DNA from: Phycisphaerae bacterium
Lineage (GTDB): Bacteria > Planctomycetota > Phycisphaerae > UBA1845
Direction of reading: 5' to 3'
Assembly: GCA_029260215.1 (NCBI GenBank)
Contig: JAJDDQ010000021.1
Location: 1 to 64,000 of the forward strand
DNA: 64,000 bases
Part shown: positions 33,803 through 42,732 of the stretch, piece after piece
Position numbering within the stretch: position 1 is the first letter of the stretch
Layout of the letters: the number at the start of each line of letters is the position of its first letter
Position numbers and translations under genes: made by a program
The notes under the pieces: model-generated
What the model was told of the DNA's origin: nothing
The model's database searches: none
The model's input: the letters and a program-made list of their open reading frames with translations, nothing else

Positions 33803-35104
33803 ATGGCTTTTCAGGCGCGAAGAATCCTTGTCTCGACGGTGCTCATCCTGAGCGTCCTGGCAGCCTCAATCGGCATCGCCTGGCAACTCAACGCGACCAA
33901 GCCGCAGGCTGTCCGCACCGACACGCCGGCCCTGCCACCGCTCGTAAAAATCCATACTTTGCAAAGAAGGGACATCCGCGATCAATTCGTGGGCTACGGA
34001 AGCGCACGCGCCGAACACGACGTCAGCATCGCAGCCGAGGTAAGCGGCTTGATCGTTGAGACAGCCGACGGCTTGAACGAAGGCGTGCATGTGCAAGAGG
34101 GCGAACAACTGCTGCGTATCGACGATCGATCCTATCGTCAGAGACTTGCCCGCGTCGAAGCCAACCAGGACGAACTGCGCGCTCGCATCGCACAGCTCGA
34201 TGTCGAGCGACTGAACAACCAAAAACTCGCAGCCATCGCTGATGAAGAGCTCGCGGTCAGTCGGGCGGAATTCGAACGTGTGGGGGATTTGAAGCAAAGG
34301 AACCTCGCTGCCAAGAAAGAAGTGGACTTCGCCAGATTGGCCTACCGGCAGTCGCAGCGGCAGTTGCAGACTTTTCGCAACCTGGTCGCATTGATCGAAC
34401 CACGCCGCCAATCGCTCGTCGCGTCCCTGGCGGCTGGGGAAGCCGACGCGGAGCTGGCCCGTCTCGATCTGGAAAAGTGCGTCATCAGAGCACCCTTCGC
34501 CGGACGCATCGTGGCGCTGCTGGTCGAGAAGGGCGACCATGTCATGCCCGCCACGCAGATGCTTCGTCTTGTGGACCCCAAACTGATCGAGGTTCCCGTC
34601 TCACTGCCCGCGTCCGCCTATTCAATGGTACGCGTCGGCGTCGAGTGTGCGTTGTACTCCGACACGCTGCCCGACCAGTCCTGGCGAGGGCGCATCGCCC
34701 GCATCGCGCCGTTGGCGGACGCCCGCAGCAGGACTTTTTCAGCGTTCGTCGAAGTGGACAACGCTGAACAGACCTCGCCGCTCATCGCCGGCTACTTCCT
34801 CAAAGCGAACGTGCAAGGACCGATCTACGCAAACGTGTTTGCCATCGATCGCGCCGCCCTAGTCAACAACCGCGTCTTTGTTGCCAACGGTGCCCACGCC
34901 CACAGACGCGATGTGTCCATCACGCGATACATCGGTGAAAACGCGATTATCGAAGGCGATATCGCCGCCGGCGATGAGATCATCCTCACGAATCTCGACG
35001 TGCTCTTCGACGGTGCCGATGTGCGCGTAGGCGACGGCGACGAGCCTGAACCCCGGCGCGAAGACGCAGGCCAACTGCCGGTCATCGCAGGCGGGGGTTC
35101 CTGA
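33803..35104 (+). CDS. RND efflux periplasmic adaptor (membrane fusion protein)
   Basis: 433 residues. ATG 33803 was chosen because it places a membrane anchor (ILVSTVLILSVLAASIGIAW) at the N terminus; an upstream start adds a non-hydrophobic tail. HlyD/AcrA-like order: barrel-sandwich half (SIAAEVSGLIVETADGLNEG), long coiled-coil hairpin (about 100-230, RVEANQDELRARIAQLDVER), barrel-sandwich second half (IRAPFAGRIVALLVEKGDHV) and beta-barrel (ALYSDTLPDQSW). It joins the inner membrane pump to an outer membrane channel. It overlaps the pump gene by one base (TGATG). No TolC-like gene is seen here. Substrate unknown: drugs, metals or lipids. Confidence 0.9.
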   Translation: MAFQARRILVSTVLILSVLAASIGIAWQLNATKPQAVRTDTPALPPLVKIHTLQRRDIRDQFVGYGSARAEHDVSIAAEVSGLIVETADGLNEGVHVQEGEQLLRIDDRSYRQRLARVEANQDELRARIAQLDVERLNNQKLAAIADEELAVSRAEFERVGDLKQRNLAAKKEVDFARLAYRQSQRQLQTFRNLVALIEPRRQSLVASLAAGEADAELARLDLEKCVIRAPFAGRIVALLVEKGDHVMPATQMLRLVDPKLIEVPVSLPASAYSMVRVGVECALYSDTLPDQSWRGRIARIAPLADARSRTFSAFVEVDNAEQTSPLIAGYFLKANVQGPIYANVFAIDRAALVNNRVFVANGAHAHRRDVSITRYIGENAIIEGDIAAGDEIILTNLDVLFDGADVRVGDGDEPEPRREDAGQLPVIAGGGS

Positions 35105-38100
35105 TGTCCCTGCCGCGCTTCGCCGTCAACAACCCCGTGCTCACCAACCTCTGCATGTGGACCATTCTCATCGGCGGGGTCTACTCCGCAGCCACGCTCG
35201 TGCGCGAGATGTTCCCCGAATCGTCCCCCAACGCTGTGGTCATCAGCACGCCCTACCCCGGTGCCACACCCGCCGAAATCGAGAAGGGCATCTCCGTCAA
35301 GATCGAGGAGGCCGTCAAAGACATCGAGGAAATCGACGAAATCAACACCACCATCAGCGAAGGGCTGAGCAGCGTCCTGTGCATCCTGCACAACGATGTT
35401 GGTGACGTCGATCAGGTCGTGAGCGATATCAAGTCCGCCATCGACACCATCCCGCGCGACGACTTCCCCGACGAGATGGAAGAAACACAGGTCCGAAAGC
35501 TCGAACCCAACATCCCCGTCATCAACGTCTCCTACTTCGGCGACATCGGCGAAGCCCGGCTCAAAGTCGTCGGGCGACGACTGCGCGACGACCTGCTCCT
35601 CGTGCCCGGTATCACCGAGGTGGTTCTTCAGGGCGTCCGCAACGATGAAATCAGCATCGAGGTACTCCCCGAGCATGTGAACGCCCACGGACTGTCTCTC
35701 CCCGCGATCGCCGACGTGGTCGCAAAAGCCAACCTCGATCTGCCCGGCGGGCAGGTAAGAACCCGAGACGCCAACGTCTCCGTGCGCACCTTGGGTGAAC
35801 AGGACCATGCCAAGCAAATCGGAGAAATCATCGTCAGCAGCGACACGTCCGGCAAAGTTGTCCGGCTCAACGAGATCGCAAACGTGCGCGAGACGTTCGA
35901 GGATATCGACCTTCGGGGCCGATTCAACGCGAAGCCGACCGTCATGGTCACCGTGCTCAAGAACCCGCGGCAGGATGCGATCGACATATCGAAGAAGGTC
36001 AAAGCGCTCGTGGCCGGCAAGATGCACCAGCCGCTCGAACGGGATTGGCTTGCCCGCCTGAAAAACAGTCTCGGCATCAAAAGCGAAATCGAGCAGATTT
36101 ACGAAGAAGCCTGGAACAGCCCCTACCCCGCCGGAGGACAACTGCAAACGTCCACCAATCTCGCGCGCTTCATCGAGGGGCGACTCGACCTGCTCAAACG
36201 CAACGGCTTTTGGGGATTGATCTTCGTGTTTCTTTCCCTGCTTGTTTTCCTCAACTGGCGCGTCGCGCTCTGGGTCATGGTGGGCCTGCTGCTGTCCATC
36301 GCGGGCACGATCATCATGATGAAGATGATGGGGCAATCACTCAACCTCATCAGCATGTTCGGATTGATCGTTGTCCTCGGGTTGCTCGTTGACGATGCCA
36401 TCATCGTCGGCGAACACATTTTCACGCGCGTCGAAGAAGGCATGGCCCCGAAGCTGGCAGCCATCACCGGAGCTGAAGCAGTTACCTGGCCCGTCGTGTG
36501 CGCCATCGTTACGACCATTGTTGCGTTCGCGCCGTTGCTCTTTGTACAAGGGCAGATCGGCGACTTCATGGGCGTGCTGCCTGTCATCGTAATGATTGCG
36601 CTTGGCGTTTCTCTGTTCGAAGCCCTCTCCATTCTTCCCTGCCATCTGGCTGAGTGGCTCAAACCCTTCAAACAGACCGAAGAGGATCGACACCGTGCAT
36701 CGTGGACCAAGCCGTTTCGAGATTTCCAACACTTCATGCTCAAGGACATGATGATCGGCGGATACGAACGGTTCCTGCGCGTGGCTGTTCGCTACCGCTA
36801 CGTCACCATGAGCGTGCTTGTTGGATTGCTGATTGTCACGCTGGCCATGGTGGTAGGCCGTCGCGTTCCCTTCGTCTACATACAGAAGATGGATTCCGAA
36901 ACGCTCATGGCCAGCCTGAAGATGCCGGTCGGCTCGCCCATCGATTTGTCCGACCAGGCCATCGCCGTTGTTGAGCGTGCAGTGATCGAAATGGGCGATG
37001 AACTCGATTCACTCTTTACGCTGGTCGGAGTCCAATACACTTCCGAAGGTCGCACCGCCGGCAACGGCACGCACCTTGCGCAGCTCATCATCGAGCTGAA
37101 GACCACCGAAGAACGCGATCGCGACAGCGAGCAGATTCTTCAGGATATCCGCAGCCGCACACGGGACATTCCTGGCGTGAACTCCTTGAAATTCAGTGCC
37201 ATTCAGGGCGGCCCCGGTGGTGATGCCGTTGCCATCGAAATAAGCGGGCGCGATCTCGACCATCTCAAGGAAGTGTCCAACATCATCCAGGCGAAACTGG
37301 CTGACTACGCGGGCGTGTTCGACATCGATGACGACTTCGACGAAGGGCGGCGCGAGGTCAAAATCAAACTCCTCGACTCCGCCAGGGCGATCGGCATGAC
37401 AACCGAATCGCTCGCCACCCAGATTCGGGCTGCGTTCTACGGTTTCGAAGCCCGAAAAATTCAACGCGATCGCGAAGACGTGAAAATCATGGTGCGCTAT
37501 CCGGAGTCGTCCCGCACGCGCATCGCCGACATTGAATCTATGTGGGTGGCTGCCCCCAACGGCGAAATTGTGCCGTTTCGCGAGGTCGCACGCATCGAGG
37601 AGGGACGTGCCTACGCCACAATCCGGCGCTTTAATCAGCGACGCACCGTTACCGTCACCGCCGACGTCGATCAGGCCGTCGGCAACGCCCGTGAAGTCAC
37701 AGCGGACATCGCTACCGTTTTCCCTGATTTGCAGCGTCGTTTTCAGGGCGTCAGGATCGATTTCGGCGGGCAAAGCCGGGAATTCCGAAAATCGTTCGGC
37801 TCGCTCAAAAAAGATTTTCTGATCGGTTCCATGCTGATCTACGTCATCCTCGTTGCGCTTTTCAAGAGCTACGTTCAGCCGCTCATCGTCATGACGGCCA
37901 TCCCGTTCGGCGTCATCGGTGCCGTCGCAGGCCACCTTTTAATGGGTTTTCCGCTCACCATCATGTCACTTATCGGACTCGTGGCTTTGACCGGAATTGT
38001 CGTCAACGACTCCCTGATTCTCGTCGACTGGATCAACCACCACCGCACCGCAGGGGTATCCACCTTTGAAGCCGTCATACTCAGCGGGCGTTCGCGGATG

Positions 38101-38379
38101 CGGGCCATTCTGCTGACTTCCATCACCACAATCCTGGGCTTGGCTCCGCTTCTTCTCGAAACGTCTTTCCAGGCGAGATTTCTGATCCCAATGGGCATTT
38201 CCATCGCAGCCGGGGTAGCCTTCGCAACCTGCCTGACGCTTGTCGCTATACCCTCACTTTACATGATCCTCGTCGATGTTCAGAGCATTTTTCGATCACT
38301 AGGGAAAACCCTGGGGTTTGCGACGTCGGTTTCGCAAGGTGCTGGTGTGAATTCCCCATTGCGCGCAGATGAAATCTAA
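35104..38379 (+). CDS. RND-family efflux transporter, inner membrane pump
   Basis: 1091 residues, typical for a drug or hydrophobe RND pump. Two repeats, each with a first membrane helix, a large periplasmic part and five more helices. The proton relay Asp pair is in helix 4: LGLLVDDAIIVGEHI. The N terminus (SLPRFAVNNPVLTNLCMW) and GATPAEIEKGISVKIEEAVK are usual. Late helices appear near GVIGAVAGHLLMGFPLTIMS and MRAILLTSITTILGLAPLL. Compared with AcrB it has an extra piece near 300-340 (ALVAGKMHQPLERDW). It follows the adaptor directly. It resembles the broad HAE1/AcrB class rather than the CusA metal class, which carries a Met relay. Confidence 0.92.
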   Translation: MSLPRFAVNNPVLTNLCMWTILIGGVYSAATLVREMFPESSPNAVVISTPYPGATPAEIEKGISVKIEEAVKDIEEIDEINTTISEGLSSVLCILHNDVGDVDQVVSDIKSAIDTIPRDDFPDEMEETQVRKLEPNIPVINVSYFGDIGEARLKVVGRRLRDDLLLVPGITEVVLQGVRNDEISIEVLPEHVNAHGLSLPAIADVVAKANLDLPGGQVRTRDANVSVRTLGEQDHAKQIGEIIVSSDTSGKVVRLNEIANVRETFEDIDLRGRFNAKPTVMVTVLKNPRQDAIDISKKVKALVAGKMHQPLERDWLARLKNSLGIKSEIEQIYEEAWNSPYPAGGQLQTSTNLARFIEGRLDLLKRNGFWGLIFVFLSLLVFLNWRVALWVMVGLLLSIAGTIIMMKMMGQSLNLISMFGLIVVLGLLVDDAIIVGEHIFTRVEEGMAPKLAAITGAEAVTWPVVCAIVTTIVAFAPLLFVQGQIGDFMGVLPVIVMIALGVSLFEALSILPCHLAEWLKPFKQTEEDRHRASWTKPFRDFQHFMLKDMMIGGYERFLRVAVRYRYVTMSVLVGLLIVTLAMVVGRRVPFVYIQKMDSETLMASLKMPVGSPIDLSDQAIAVVERAVIEMGDELDSLFTLVGVQYTSEGRTAGNGTHLAQLIIELKTTEERDRDSEQILQDIRSRTRDIPGVNSLKFSAIQGGPGGDAVAIEISGRDLDHLKEVSNIIQAKLADYAGVFDIDDDFDEGRREVKIKLLDSARAIGMTTESLATQIRAAFYGFEARKIQRDREDVKIMVRYPESSRTRIADIESMWVAAPNGEIVPFREVARIEEGRAYATIRRFNQRRTVTVTADVDQAVGNAREVTADIATVFPDLQRRFQGVRIDFGGQSREFRKSFGSLKKDFLIGSMLIYVILVALFKSYVQPLIVMTAIPFGVIGAVAGHLLMGFPLTIMSLIGLVALTGIVVNDSLILVDWINHHRTAGVSTFEAVILSGRSRMRAILLTSITTILGLAPLLLETSFQARFLIPMGISIAAGVAFATCLTLVAIPSLYMILVDVQSIFRSLGKTLGFATSVSQGAGVNSPLRADEI

Positions 38380-38655
38380 TAATTGGGGTAAAACCACTCG
38401 GAATTTTCGGGCAATGCTGTTATGATAGGCCGTCCGCAGGGGGCATTTGGATTGAGCTAATCCGGATGCGTGATTTGGCTAAAAAATGTGGTTTGGAATG
38501 AAACGGTGTTTGGCGCGGTTTGCGTGCGAGGGGAATCGCGGGTGTACGGTCATGCGGGGGCGAGCAGTTCTTCGGCCCGCGTTCGACCGGGTTCGTCGCG
38601 AGATGCGTGGTCATTCCGAAATCCAGAGAACAAAGAAGGGTGTCAAACCTTTTCG

Positions 38656-38910
38656 ATGAACGATCAAAAAAGCGTACTGACGACCGGCCAGGCAGCTAAG
38701 ATTTGCAAAGTATCTCCGCGAACCGTTTCCAAATGGCTGGATAACGGTTTGCTTCAAGGTTACAGAATTCCCGGCAGCGATCATCGGCGCGTTCCTGTGG
38801 GTGAGCTCGTCGGTTTCATGAAGAAGCACGGAATCCCGTTGGCGGGTATGGATGACCAAGTGGAAGCAAAGCCCACCAACCTAACGAGCGCGCTCATCGA
38901 CTTGAACTAA
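38656..38910 (+). CDS. BldC/MerR-like helix-turn-helix regulator
   Basis: 84 residues. The domain KSVLTTGQAAKICKVSPRTV, SKWLDNGLLQGYRIPGSDHR, RVPVGELVGFMKKHGIPL is a single winged HTH of the BldC/excisionase class, binding DNA with the helix and wing residues. ATG 38656 is the last start that keeps the whole domain; upstream in-frame codons run through non-conserved sequence. It converges on the FHA-PP2C gene, with 33 bases between. These small proteins are often development regulators or, when near mobile DNA, excisionases; neither role is shown. Confidence 0.8.
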   Translation: MNDQKSVLTTGQAAKICKVSPRTVSKWLDNGLLQGYRIPGSDHRRVPVGELVGFMKKHGIPLAGMDDQVEAKPTNLTSALIDLN

Positions 38911-38943
38911 ATCCCTGCCGGCGCGGCTCGATCGTGTCGGAGT

Positions 38944-40566
38944 TTATTTGATGTGAAAAGCGAGCATCGTGATGTCGTCGCTTTGGGCGGCATCGCGACA
39001 GTGGCTTGTGACGGCTTTGCGCATACGTTTGATCGCCGTGTGGGCGTCGAGATCACCACACGCTGCGAGCACTTTTTCCATTTCCGGTTCACCGAATAGG
39101 TTTTCGTTCGGGTCCATCGCTTCCGACACGCCGTCGGTGTAGCAGAAAACCACGCACGGCTCGGCTCCCAATTCAAACGTACGGGCTGTGTACGTTGCGT
39201 CGTCGACAACGCCCAGTGGAAAGTCGGCGGGCACGTGCATCACCTTGGGCAATGACCGTTCTCCGAGTACCAGGTAGGGCGGTTGATGGCCCGCAGCCAC
39301 AAATTTCAGTGAACGCTTGGCAACGTCTACGATTCCCGTCAGGCAGGTGATGAATTTCGTTGCATCTGTGTTTGTGTAGATCAAATCATTCCAACGCGCG
39401 ACCAAGCCTCCGAGATCGTCGCTGGATGGAAGCGATAACCGCACCGCCGCTTGCAGATTCGACATGAGAAGCGCCGAAGCCACGCCCTTGCCCGTCACAT
39501 CCGCGACGACGAAACCGAACCGATTCTTGTCGAGCGGTACGATGTCGTAGTAGTCGCCGCTGACGGTTCGGCCGGGTTCGTTCAGCACGGCGAACTCGAT
39601 TCCGTCATGTCGAGGAAGTACCCTGGGAAACAGGCCTTGCTGAATTTCGCGGGCAAGATCAATTTCCTTCTCAAGTGCCAGCTTCGATTTTTGCTCTTCC
39701 AGCAGCCGGGCGTTGATCAGCCCGATGGTCACCTGTCCTGCGAGGGCTGCCAGAAAATCAAGCTCTTCCTTTGAATAGTGCGTGCCGGTCGTCGTGCGAT
39801 CTCCATAGATGACGCCAAGAACCGCATCGCCATGCTTGAGCGGGACGCACAAAGCCGTGCGAATACCGTGCTGCACCATGCTGACCGTTGGGTCCACGCG
39901 CTGGCCTCCGGCGTCCGTAACGACCGCACGCTCCCCGAAATCCATCGCCCGGCCCAGCACGCTTCGGCTGATGGTTAGTTCTCCGGTGTTGGAGCGCAGA
40001 TTGCGCACGACAGGCCAATCGACTGTGCGTTCGCCAGCCTTGCGTACCGCGATCGCGCCGCGCTCAAACCGCAGCGTTTCGAAACAGATCGACATTGCTT
40101 CTTCAAGCAAACCTTGCGTGTCGCGCAGTGTCAGCAGCCGTTCGCTCAGGTCGTAGAGCATTTCGAGGCGACGCTGGTTTAGTTCGAAGTTCGCGCTCTT
40201 GGACGTGTACTCAGCCGTCTCCACTGTGGCTTCGCCGTCCGCGACGACGACCGTGCTCGCTCGCTTTGCGGCGACGGATTCTTCGGAAATGAATTTGACT
40301 TCCACGGAGCCGATCAGAATTTCATCGAGGTGGCAAAGATCAACCGTGGCGATGCGACGGTGATTCACCAGGGTGCCGTTCTTGCTCCCGAGGTCTTCGA
40401 GTGCGAAGCACGGGCCGTCGCAGCGTACGACGGCGTGTTGTCGCGACGCGCTTGGATCGTCCAGCACGATGTCGCAACTCGGATCCCGACCCATCACATG
40501 CACGCCTGGATCGAGGGAGTACTTGGTCATGCGACCGTCTGGAAGATTGATCAACATCATCGCCAT
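38944..40566 (-). CDS. FHA-GAF-PP2C (SpoIIE/RsbU-type) serine phosphatase
   Basis: 540 residues. N-terminal FHA domain at 1-95 (VMGRDPSCDIVLDDPSASRQ, LGSKNGTLVN), which reads phosphothreonine. Middle GAF-like domain at 130-290 (LYDLSERLLTLRDTQGLLEE, ALCVPLKHGDAVLGVIYGDR), which may bind a small ligand. C-terminal PP2C phosphatase at 300-540 with the metal residues in SGDYYDIVPLDKNRFGFVVA, DVTGKGVASALLMS, YTDGVSEAMDP and SDDITMLAF. Such enzymes dephosphorylate the STAS partner of an RsbW-type kinase. The STAS/RsbW pair at 6552-7410 could be the target, though 31 kb away. It is cytoplasmic and has no membrane segment. Confidence 0.92.
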   Translation of the reverse strand: MAMMLINLPDGRMTKYSLDPGVHVMGRDPSCDIVLDDPSASRQHAVVRCDGPCFALEDLGSKNGTLVNHRRIATVDLCHLDEILIGSVEVKFISEESVAAKRASTVVVADGEATVETAEYTSKSANFELNQRRLEMLYDLSERLLTLRDTQGLLEEAMSICFETLRFERGAIAVRKAGERTVDWPVVRNLRSNTGELTISRSVLGRAMDFGERAVVTDAGGQRVDPTVSMVQHGIRTALCVPLKHGDAVLGVIYGDRTTTGTHYSKEELDFLAALAGQVTIGLINARLLEEQKSKLALEKEIDLAREIQQGLFPRVLPRHDGIEFAVLNEPGRTVSGDYYDIVPLDKNRFGFVVADVTGKGVASALLMSNLQAAVRLSLPSSDDLGGLVARWNDLIYTNTDATKFITCLTGIVDVAKRSLKFVAAGHQPPYLVLGERSLPKVMHVPADFPLGVVDDATYTARTFELGAEPCVVFCYTDGVSEAMDPNENLFGEPEMEKVLAACGDLDAHTAIKRMRKAVTSHCRDAAQSDDITMLAFHIK

Positions 40567-40626
40567 GTTTGAATTGATTCCTGCTTCAATGGCGGGCTGA
40601 ACGCATTGAACGGTTCGCCCTTCGTC

Positions 40627-40920
40627 TTACTTTTTCGTGTCGCACGTGCAGAGCATCTCACCACAACCAGGGCAGCCCAGACCGTACTTGTTTCGGATGG
40701 CTGAGGTCAGGTCGATTCCCTCGACATTCGCCAGCGTCGTGACCCAAGCCAGCACGTCGGCGAATTCCTCTTCCATGTCTTTCTTTGTTCCCTCGCGGAT
40801 GGCCGACGCCAATTCGCCCACCTCTTCCGCCAGCCACATGAAGGTCGCAGCTGACCCCCTCGCCCGATCCTTGGCTGAGTACATGTGCTCGATCAGATCC
40901 TGAAATTCCTTCAGCGTCAT
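40627..40920 (-). CDS. MazG-like nucleotide pyrophosphohydrolase with a Cys tail
   Basis: 97 residues, one all-alpha NTP-PPase domain. EFQDLIEHMYSAKDRARG, WLAEEVGELASAIREG and EEEFADVLAWVTTLANVEGI have the metal-binding acidic motifs (EExxE and ExxD) of MazG. It hydrolyses NTPs, often to clear damaged or abnormal nucleotides. The tail GLGCPGCGEMLCTCDTKK is unusual and could form a small metal knuckle. It sits 60 bases past the 5' end of the FHA-PP2C gene on the same strand. Confidence 0.85.
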   Translation of the reverse strand: MTLKEFQDLIEHMYSAKDRARGSAATFMWLAEEVGELASAIREGTKKDMEEEFADVLAWVTTLANVEGIDLTSAIRNKYGLGCPGCGEMLCTCDTKK

Positions 40921-41121
40921 TTTTCAGCCTCTCCGAGGAAAACGGGCTTCCACAACCCAAACGTAGAGTATACCAGACCTGTGCCTCCGAAACAGCCACG
41001 CGAGGCCGCGCGAGAATCGACCTGCGGCTCGGTCGATTCGGCCCCGCATTCAGGAAACGACTCCCGACCCCTTAAATTCTGGCGTTTCATGGAATGTTGT
41101 GGATAATGATGTTTCCTGTGA

Positions 41122-42432
41122 ATGTTCTATGTCTTGCAGTTGAGTTGTAGCTTGCCAATGACAACACACACGCCAAACGATGCGATGGCTGGCCTGTCCG
41201 GTTCCGGGCAGCAGTCTGATTCATCCGGTGATGTGCGTCCGGTCAGGCGTTTCGGCTGGCGCGCTCGGGTGTTGGCGGTCTTATTGTCGTTTGTGGTGGC
41301 GATGATGTTGGCGGAGGTTGCCCTGCGCGTCCTTGGTGTTCAAAAGGGCGGCATCATTGTGATGAACGACTATTGGACGGGCAGCAGTTACATTCCCAAC
41401 CGCGAGTTGATGAACGAACGTGAAGGCCGATCGCTGGTGCGGATCAACAGCGTGGGACTTCACGATCATGAGACAACCGTCGCCAAGCCGGACGGCGTTT
41501 TTCGGATCGCGTTTCTCGGTGACTCGTTTATCGATGCCCGTCAGGTTGATCTGGAGGAGGCTGTTACGGAGAAGCTGGAAAAGAAGTTGAGCGAGCAGGG
41601 ACGATACGAGGTGCTCAACTTCGGCGTGAACGGTTTCTCGACCGCTCAGGAGTATCTGCGGCTGCGCGAGTTCGCCATGCCGTTCGAGCCGGATGTGGTG
41701 ATCTTCGGCCTGCACACGGGCAACGATATTCGGGATAATCACAAATCTTTGTCTGCTTATACTCGGCCATTCTTTCATCTGACTGAGGACGGGGGTTTGG
41801 AATTTGATGCCGGGTTTCGCGATTTCACCGGGTGGCGGTTCGCGCTTCGGAATGAGGACTCGAAGACCTGGCGGGCGATCAGTTGGGTGACGACGCACGT
41901 TCGGTTGGCGGGGGTGGCTATCGAGGCGCTTCGTCACACGCTGGCCAAGCCCAGGGCGCCGCGGGCGGACGGCGGGTTGGCCAAGTATCATCCGGGGATC
42001 GCCGGGGACTGGCGCATCTATGATCCGAATCCGACGGGGGAGTGGGCTGAGGCGTGGACGATTACAGAGAGACTCTTGCTGCGGTCGAGGGAATTGTGCG
42101 ATGCGCACGGCGCCCGGTTTGTGGTGGTTGCGATTACCAATCCGCCGCAGGTGTGGGATGAGGCACGGACGTACTTCGCCGAGCACAAACCCGAACTGGA
42201 CCTCGATGACCCCGATCGACGATTGGCTGATTTTTGCGGTCGGAATGGCATTGCGTTTCTGACGCTTGTGCCCGAGTTCTTGCAGCATCACCGGGACAGT
42301 GGCGATCTGATGCACGGGTTTGGAGAACAAGCCGGGCTGGGGCATTGGAATCAGACCGGTCATCGGCTGGCTGCGAACCGTATCGCCCGATTTCTGGTGG
42401 AGGAGCGACTGATTCCGATGGCTGCGCCGTGA
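41122..42432 (+). CDS. Membrane-anchored SGNH-hydrolase-like protein
   Basis: 436 residues (424 if the start is ATG 41158; neither has a good ribosome binding site). A membrane segment (VLAVLLSFVVAMMLAEVALR) is followed by an SGNH/GDSL domain: GDSF (Ser nucleophile), NFGVNGFST (Gly, Asn), GLHTGND and the late GHWNQTGH with the catalytic His. This layout belongs to O-acetyl or other ester modifying enzymes of surface glycans. It heads a co-directional cluster with a YLDPGTG small protein, a kinase-like/methyltransferase protein and a sulfatase-like protein. Likely reaction: acylating or deacylating a surface polymer outside the membrane. Confidence 0.8.
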   Translation: MFYVLQLSCSLPMTTHTPNDAMAGLSGSGQQSDSSGDVRPVRRFGWRARVLAVLLSFVVAMMLAEVALRVLGVQKGGIIVMNDYWTGSSYIPNRELMNEREGRSLVRINSVGLHDHETTVAKPDGVFRIAFLGDSFIDARQVDLEEAVTEKLEKKLSEQGRYEVLNFGVNGFSTAQEYLRLREFAMPFEPDVVIFGLHTGNDIRDNHKSLSAYTRPFFHLTEDGGLEFDAGFRDFTGWRFALRNEDSKTWRAISWVTTHVRLAGVAIEALRHTLAKPRAPRADGGLAKYHPGIAGDWRIYDPNPTGEWAEAWTITERLLLRSRELCDAHGARFVVVAITNPPQVWDEARTYFAEHKPELDLDDPDRRLADFCGRNGIAFLTLVPEFLQHHRDSGDLMHGFGEQAGLGHWNQTGHRLAANRIARFLVEERLIPMAAP

Positions 42433-42519
42433 ATAGGTGGTGGGGCGGCTGATTGGAAATGTTGCATTTCGTGTTAGCATTGATGCTTGTGGTTGTCGTG
42501 GTCTATGGGTAACGGGCGA

Positions 42520-42732
42520 ATGCGAATTGTTCCGGGTGTTGTCGTTTGTACGCTGTGGCTGTCATCGGACGCGCTGGGTTACCTGGACCCAGGGACGGGG
42601 AGCTTCATTTTTCAGGCGGTGATCGCGGTCGTTTGCGGTGCGGGGTTGGGGATCAAGATGTTCTGGTCGCGCATTCGGGCTGCATTCAGTCGCAAAGGCA
42701 AGGGCGACTCCGACGAGCGGTCGAAACCGTGA
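42520..42732 (+). CDS. Small YLDPGTGS membrane protein
   Basis: 70 residues from ATG 42520; an earlier start at 42505 adds five residues. A signal-like N terminus (MRIVPGVVVCTLWLSSD) is followed by YLDPGTGSFIFQAVIAVVCG and a second hydrophobic segment (AGLGIKMFWSRIRAAFSR), with a basic tail. I recall similar YLDPGTGS small proteins in exopolysaccharide clusters, but no function has a firm name. It overlaps the next gene by four bases (GTGA). It may be an assembly factor or a lipid-carrier partner for this cluster. Confidence 0.75.
   Translation: MRIVPGVVVCTLWLSSDALGYLDPGTGSFIFQAVIAVVCGAGLGIKMFWSRIRAAFSRKGKGDSDERSKP

Noticed and set aside
34825-36336. Minus-strand frame of 503 codons
   Set aside because: Antisense to the RND adaptor and pump, with Asp/Gly-rich mirror composition.
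41098-41106. TGTGGATAA, a perfect DnaA box
   Set aside because: It is single, with no cluster, AT-rich unwinding region or dnaA/dnaN nearby, so it does not support an origin.
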